DNA of 27,319 bases from Planctomycetota bacterium. GTDB lineage: Bacteria > Planctomycetota > B15-G4. Positions 24,119 to 27,319 of the stretch are shown here, piece by piece; position 1 is the stretch's first letter, and every line of letters starts with the position of its first letter. Both the position numbers and the translations under genes were made by a program. The notes beneath the pieces were generated by a model. It searched no databases. It was not told the DNA's origin and worked only from the letters and a program-made list of their open reading frames with translations. The stretch spans positions 1-27,319 of the forward strand of contig QNBX01000048.1 of assembly GCA_003644265.1 (NCBI GenBank). The letters are read 5' to 3'.

Positions 24119-25567
24119 TCAGCGCCTCCAGGCCAGGGGCGAGAAGAGCACCAGCACGGCGAAGAACTCAAGCCGCCCCAGCAGCATGGCCAGCATGAGC
24201 AGCCATTTGCCGGCGCCGGGCAACCCCGCGAAGTTGCTCGCGGGCCCCACGGCGCCGAGCCCAGGCCCCACGCCCGAGAGGCAGGTGACCATGCCGCTCA
24301 GGGACTCCTCGCCGCCCACGCCGAGCAGCGTCAGCAGCAGCGTGCCCAGGCAGGCCGCGCACAGGTAGAACACCAGGTAGGCCACGCTCCGGGTCACGAC
24401 CGGCTCGGCGATGGGCCGCCCCTCCGCCTTGACCACGAACACCCCGCTGGGGCGCAGCAGCCGCTGCAGCTCGCGCCAGGCCGACTTGACCCAGAGCAGG
24501 TGCCGGAACATCTTGGCCGACCCGCTGGTGGATCCGCCGCAGGCGCCGCCCAGCATGAGCAGCAGCACGACCACGTGCAGCGGCTCCGGCCAGAGCCCGA
24601 AGTCGACCGTGGCAAAGCCCGTGGTGGAGCTGATCGAGACCACCGTGAAGACCACGTCGAGCACGGACGCGTCGAGCTCCGGAGCCCGGCTGCCCAGCAC
24701 CCAGAGACCCAGCAAGCTGGCCAGCGCCAGCAGCGACAGCCAGGTGCGCGTCTCGACGTTGCGCAGCAGCTGCAGCGGCCGCCCGAGCAGCGCCGCAAAC
24801 AGCAGCGCCTGGTTGAGACCGGCCAGGACCATCAGCGCCACCGCCGTCCACTGCACGGCGGGAGCGAACGACGCCAGCGAGTCGGCGCGCGTGCTGAAAC
24901 CGCCGGTGGCCACCGTCGCAAACGAGTGGCACACGGCGTCGAACACGCTCATGCCCGCCAGGGCGAAGGCCACCACGCCGAGCAGCGTGAGCCCCACGTA
25001 CACCAGCCACAGGATCCGGCTCACGTCGCGGATGCGCGGCGCCAGACGCTCGCTGTCGCTGCCGGTCGACTCGGCCTGGAACAGGAAGTTGCCGCCCGCG
25101 CCCAATGCCGGCAAGATCGCCAGCGAGAGCATGATCACGCCCATGCCCCCCACCCAGTGCGTCAGCGCGCGCCACAGCAGCAGCGGACGGCCCAGCTGCG
25201 CCGGGTCATTCAAGATGGAAGCGCCGGTGGTGCTCAGACCGGAGATGCTCTCGAAGGCCGCGTCCGTGACGCCGGGGATGGCGCCGCTGAGCCAGTAGGG
25301 CAGGGCCCCGAGCAGCGTGAACGCGACCCAGGCCGAGGCCACCACCGCGAAGGCCTCCTCGAAGTCGAACTCCTCGACGTGCTTGGCAAACGACAGGTGC
25401 AGCACCAGGCCCAGGGCGCACGAGCAGGCCGACGAGCCCAGCAGCGCCCGCGCCACCGGGTTGCCGAAGCCGGACTCGAACAGCGCCAGCGCCAGCGGCA
25501 CCAGCAGCAGCCCGCCGAACAGCAGGCACAGGCGTCCCAGCACGTGGAGGACGCTGGAGACGCTCAC
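24119..25567 (-). CDS. trkH: TrkH/KtrB-family K+ channel subunit (first copy)
   Basis: The 482-residue membrane protein is a paralogue of its downstream neighbour, with pore loops STTGA (112-116), ATGGF (220-224), STTGF (314-318) and GVGPG (432-436). The filter glycines are all kept. The gate loop reads GSTSGSAK (345-352), with serines where the neighbour has glycines, which is closer to KtrB. The 4th loop and the C-terminus (RLEF..V.VL..PLAWRR) match the neighbour. The GTG at 25567 overlaps the trkA stop in GTGA, so translation is coupled to trkA. It may form homodimers or pair with the other TrkH; the sequence cannot decide. Confidence 0.94.
   Translation of the reverse strand: MSVSSVLHVLGRLCLLFGGLLLVPLALALFESGFGNPVARALLGSSACSCALGLVLHLSFAKHVEEFDFEEAFAVVASAWVAFTLLGALPYWLSGAIPGVTDAAFESISGLSTTGASILNDPAQLGRPLLLWRALTHWVGGMGVIMLSLAILPALGAGGNFLFQAESTGSDSERLAPRIRDVSRILWLVYVGLTLLGVVAFALAGMSVFDAVCHSFATVATGGFSTRADSLASFAPAVQWTAVALMVLAGLNQALLFAALLGRPLQLLRNVETRTWLSLLALASLLGLWVLGSRAPELDASVLDVVFTVVSISSTTGFATVDFGLWPEPLHVVVLLLMLGGACGGSTSGSAKMFRHLLWVKSAWRELQRLLRPSGVFVVKAEGRPIAEPVVTRSVAYLVFYLCAACLGTLLLTLLGVGGEESLSGMVTCLSGVGPGLGAVGPASNFAGLPGAGKWLLMLAMLLGRLEFFAVLVLFSPLAWRR
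24125..24129 (-). promoter_or_regulatory. Ribosome binding site of the second trkH inside the first
   Basis: GGAGG is read from the Trp-Arg codons (TGG AGG) near the end of the upstream trkH, 12 bases before the ATG at 24112. The spacing is long, so termination-reinitiation probably helps. Confidence 0.4.
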
Positions 25568-26994
25568 GAGCCGTCGCGCGAGGGCTCGGGGCCGGGCTCC
25601 TTGACCGCCGAGCCGCTGTCATCCGCGAAGTGCAGGCCGCCGCGCCGGGCGAACAGGCGCTTGATGCGATCGCGCAGGCCGGGCAGCACGAACGCCACCA
25701 CCTGATCGCCCTCGCGCAGCACCGTCAGGCCGTGGGGGATGAAGGTCTCGTCGCCGCGCACCACGGCCCCGACCAGCGCGCCGTGGGGCAGGTGCAGATC
25801 GCGCAGGGACACGCCGGCCGCCGTGGCGCCGTGACGCACCAGCATCTCCACCACCTCGGCGGAGTTCTCGCCGATCTTCTGCACGGCCTGCAGCACGGCT
25901 CGCGCGTGGTCCACCTGCACGTAACGCAGCAGCCGCCCCACCATGGTGAGACGCGGGTTGATGACCGCGTCGATGTCGAGGCTGTCGAGCAGCGACACGA
26001 TGTCGGGGTCGGCGGTCACCACGATGTTGCGTCGCGCACCGCGCTTCTTGGCGAGCAGGGCCAGCACCAGGTTGTGCTCCTCGTTGCGCCCGGCGGAGAT
26101 AAAGAAGTCCGCCGAGGACAGGCGCCCCTGGCCTTGGATGTCGGCGTCGTTGGGCGAGCCGTTGAGCACCAGCGTGTCGTCCAGTTCGGCGGCGGCCACG
26201 TGGCAGCGGTCGCGATCCTCGTCGATCAGGACCACGTTGGTGATGCCCTGCAGGCGCCGCGCCACGTCGATGCCCAGGCGCTCGGCGCCATAGATGACCA
26301 CGCGCTGCACACGATCGCTGCCCGACACCACCTTGCGGAAGACCGGCAGCGACTCCCGCGCCATGAGCATGTAGACCCGGTCGCCAGCTTGGAGCTGGTC
26401 GCTGCCGCGGGGCACGATGTGAATACCGTCGCGCAGGATCGAGGCCACCAGAAAGGGCACGCCCGCGTACTCTTCCTTGAGATGCGAGAGCGGGCGGTCC
26501 GCCAGGGAACTGCCTGGCTCGAGGTCGAAGCTGCGCAGCAGGATCTGCCCGCCGGCAAAGTCGCCGACGTCGATTGATCCGGGCGCGCTCACCAGCGCCA
26601 CGATGGAATCGACGGCGATCTCGTCGGGGTTGATGAAGCGCGTGATGCCCAGCTTGAGCGAGTCGATCAGCGGCGACTCGCCGGTGAAATCGCGGTTGCG
26701 CACGCGGGCCAGGGTGCGACGCACGCCCAGCTTGTGGGCCGCGCCGCAGGCCAGCATGTTGACCTCGTCCAGGTTGGACACGGCGATGAACAGATCGGCC
26801 CCCTCGGTGCCCGCGGCCTCCAGCGAGGCCCGGCTGGTGGCCGTGCCCTGCACCGTGAGCACGTCCAGCCGATCGCGCAGGTACTCGAGCTTGCCGGGGT
26901 CCACGTCGATGATGGCGATGTTGTGCCCCTCGACGCCCAGCTCCTTGGCCAGGTGAAAGCCCACCGCGCCCGCGCCGGCGATGATGATCCTCAC
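25564..26994 (-). CDS. trkA: TrkA, NAD(H)-binding regulatory subunit of K+ uptake
   Basis: The 476-residue cytoplasmic protein has two RCK units, each a Rossmann TrkA_N plus a TrkA_C domain. It forms the ring that gates TrkH according to nucleotide binding. The first unit starts MRIIIAGAGAVG (GxGxxG at 7-12, acidic residues D30 and D32). The second has IYGAERLG (236-241), a GxGxxG that has lost its second glycine, so nucleotide binding there may be weaker. Both TrkA_C domains are seen (ILLRSFDLEPGSSLADRPL; VEMLVRHGATAAGVSLRDL). The length fits the family (E. coli 458). The GTG at 26994 overlaps the stop of the upstream gene in GTGA and has GGAG upstream. Its own stop overlaps the first trkH. 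Confidence 0.95.
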   Translation of the reverse strand: MRIIIAGAGAVGFHLAKELGVEGHNIAIIDVDPGKLEYLRDRLDVLTVQGTATSRASLEAAGTEGADLFIAVSNLDEVNMLACGAAHKLGVRRTLARVRNRDFTGESPLIDSLKLGITRFINPDEIAVDSIVALVSAPGSIDVGDFAGGQILLRSFDLEPGSSLADRPLSHLKEEYAGVPFLVASILRDGIHIVPRGSDQLQAGDRVYMLMARESLPVFRKVVSGSDRVQRVVIYGAERLGIDVARRLQGITNVVLIDEDRDRCHVAAAELDDTLVLNGSPNDADIQGQGRLSSADFFISAGRNEEHNLVLALLAKKRGARRNIVVTADPDIVSLLDSLDIDAVINPRLTMVGRLLRYVQVDHARAVLQAVQKIGENSAEVVEMLVRHGATAAGVSLRDLHLPHGALVGAVVRGDETFIPHGLTVLREGDQVVAFVLPGLRDRIKRLFARRGGLHFADDSGSAVKEPGPEPSRDGS

Positions 26995-27319
26995 GGGCCC
27001 ACTCCGTCGGCGGGCTCGTCCTCGGCGGGCTCGTCGGGTGGCGTCTCGGCCTCGGGATCAGCGCTCGGCCGGCCCTCGTCGTCTGGCGCATCGACGCTCG
27101 TGTCGCCGCCCTCGGAGGCGCCCGCGTCGGTCTCCGGGTCAGCCGCCGTGTCGCCCACATCAGCGGGCGTTGGCGCCGGTCCCAGCTCGTCCAACAGCGT
27201 GGCCACGCGCTCGCGCAGCTCGGTGCTCTCGGAGGGCACGCGCGCGGCCAGGCGCAGCAGCAGCTCGCGCGCCACGGCGTCCTCGCCCAGGTCCATGCGC
27301 ACCTGGGCCAGCCAGAACA
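26991..27319 (-). CDS. C-terminus of a repeat protein with acidic tail (partial)
   Basis: The frame is open from the right edge to a TGA at 26991-26993, about 109 residues. The first visible part, FWLAQVRMDLGEDAVARELLLRLA, resembles a TPR helix pair of the FimV C-terminal type (the LARAYIDMGD..AR.LL pattern). From about residue 50 the sequence becomes an acidic low-complexity tail of Asp, Glu, Pro, Ala and Thr ending ADGVGP. Its stop overlaps the trkA start, so it belongs to the K+ operon or drives it. The rest lies outside the window and the function is unknown. Confidence 0.6.
   Translation of the reverse strand, partial: FWLAQVRMDLGEDAVARELLLRLAARVPSESTELRERVATLLDELGPAPTPADVGDTAADPETDAGASEGGDTSVDAPDDEGRPSADPEAETPPDEPAEDEPADGVGP

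Noticed and set aside
22655..25567. Tandem trkH genes as an assembly duplication
   Set aside because: The copies differ at about a quarter of residues even in the best region and in loop sequence, so they are true paralogues.
22541..25705. 1054-codon open frame antisense to both trkH genes
   Set aside because: The protein is low-complexity Gln/His/Arg sequence without a domain, while the opposite strand encodes two clear TrkH proteins.

Overview
The window is dense, very GC-rich bacterial DNA (roughly 70 % G+C by eye, strong G/C preference at third codon positions). It carries about twenty protein genes on both strands, many joined by ATGA, GTGA or TGATG start/stop overlaps. I saw no tRNA, rRNA, CRISPR array, insertion sequence or phage gene. 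The gene content indicates a Gram-negative cell: a Kdo/WaaP-type lipopolysaccharide kinase, a GT9 heptosyltransferase-like enzyme, Lgt and two lipoproteins. The mix of TPR-CHAT protein, carboxypeptidase-regulatory-like surface protein, AlkP-type phosphodiesterase with embedded membrane hairpin, odd large RNase HII-like protein and two TrkH subunits fits a planctomycete or a myxobacterium-like lineage. I lean to Planctomycetota, by impression of family content and not by any search.

Layout. (1) 1-468: N-terminus of an exported protein running off the left edge, preceded by a 349-base non-coding stretch. (2) 469-5432: divergent envelope pair (LPS kinase on the minus strand, GT9 on the plus strand); the GT9 gene is translationally coupled to glnE, the regulator of glutamine synthetase. 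(3) 10152-5442, minus strand: AlkP-family phosphodiesterase, extended SDR/epimerase-like protein and a lipoprotein, probably one operon. (4) 10228-14765, plus strand: membrane-anchored beta-sandwich protein, FabZ-like dehydratase, Lgt, RNase HII-like protein, and a MoeB/ThiF-like E1 enzyme. (5) 19503-14740, minus strand: RNase D, a TPR protein with a CHAT-like domain that appears to have lost both catalytic residues, and a second lipoprotein. (6) 19597-20280: a helical protein of unknown function. (7) 20396-22700: divergent stand-alone receiver and hybrid receiver/histidine kinase, likely partners. (8) 27319-22655, minus strand: C-terminus of a repeat protein with an acidic tail, then trkA and two tandem trkH paralogues, a K+ uptake operon.

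Three genes (LPS kinase, GT9, RNase D) have no Shine-Dalgarno sequence but do have a TANNNT hexamer 6-10 bases before the start codon, which suggests leaderless transcription. Most of the window is ordinary housekeeping and envelope biology. I do not see a clear new system. The items most worth a second look are the degenerate CHAT protein coupled to RNase D, the tandem TrkH pair with diverged gate loops, the RNase HII-like protein with GYG in place of GRG, the SDR with His in place of the catalytic Tyr, and the leaderless-type starts.
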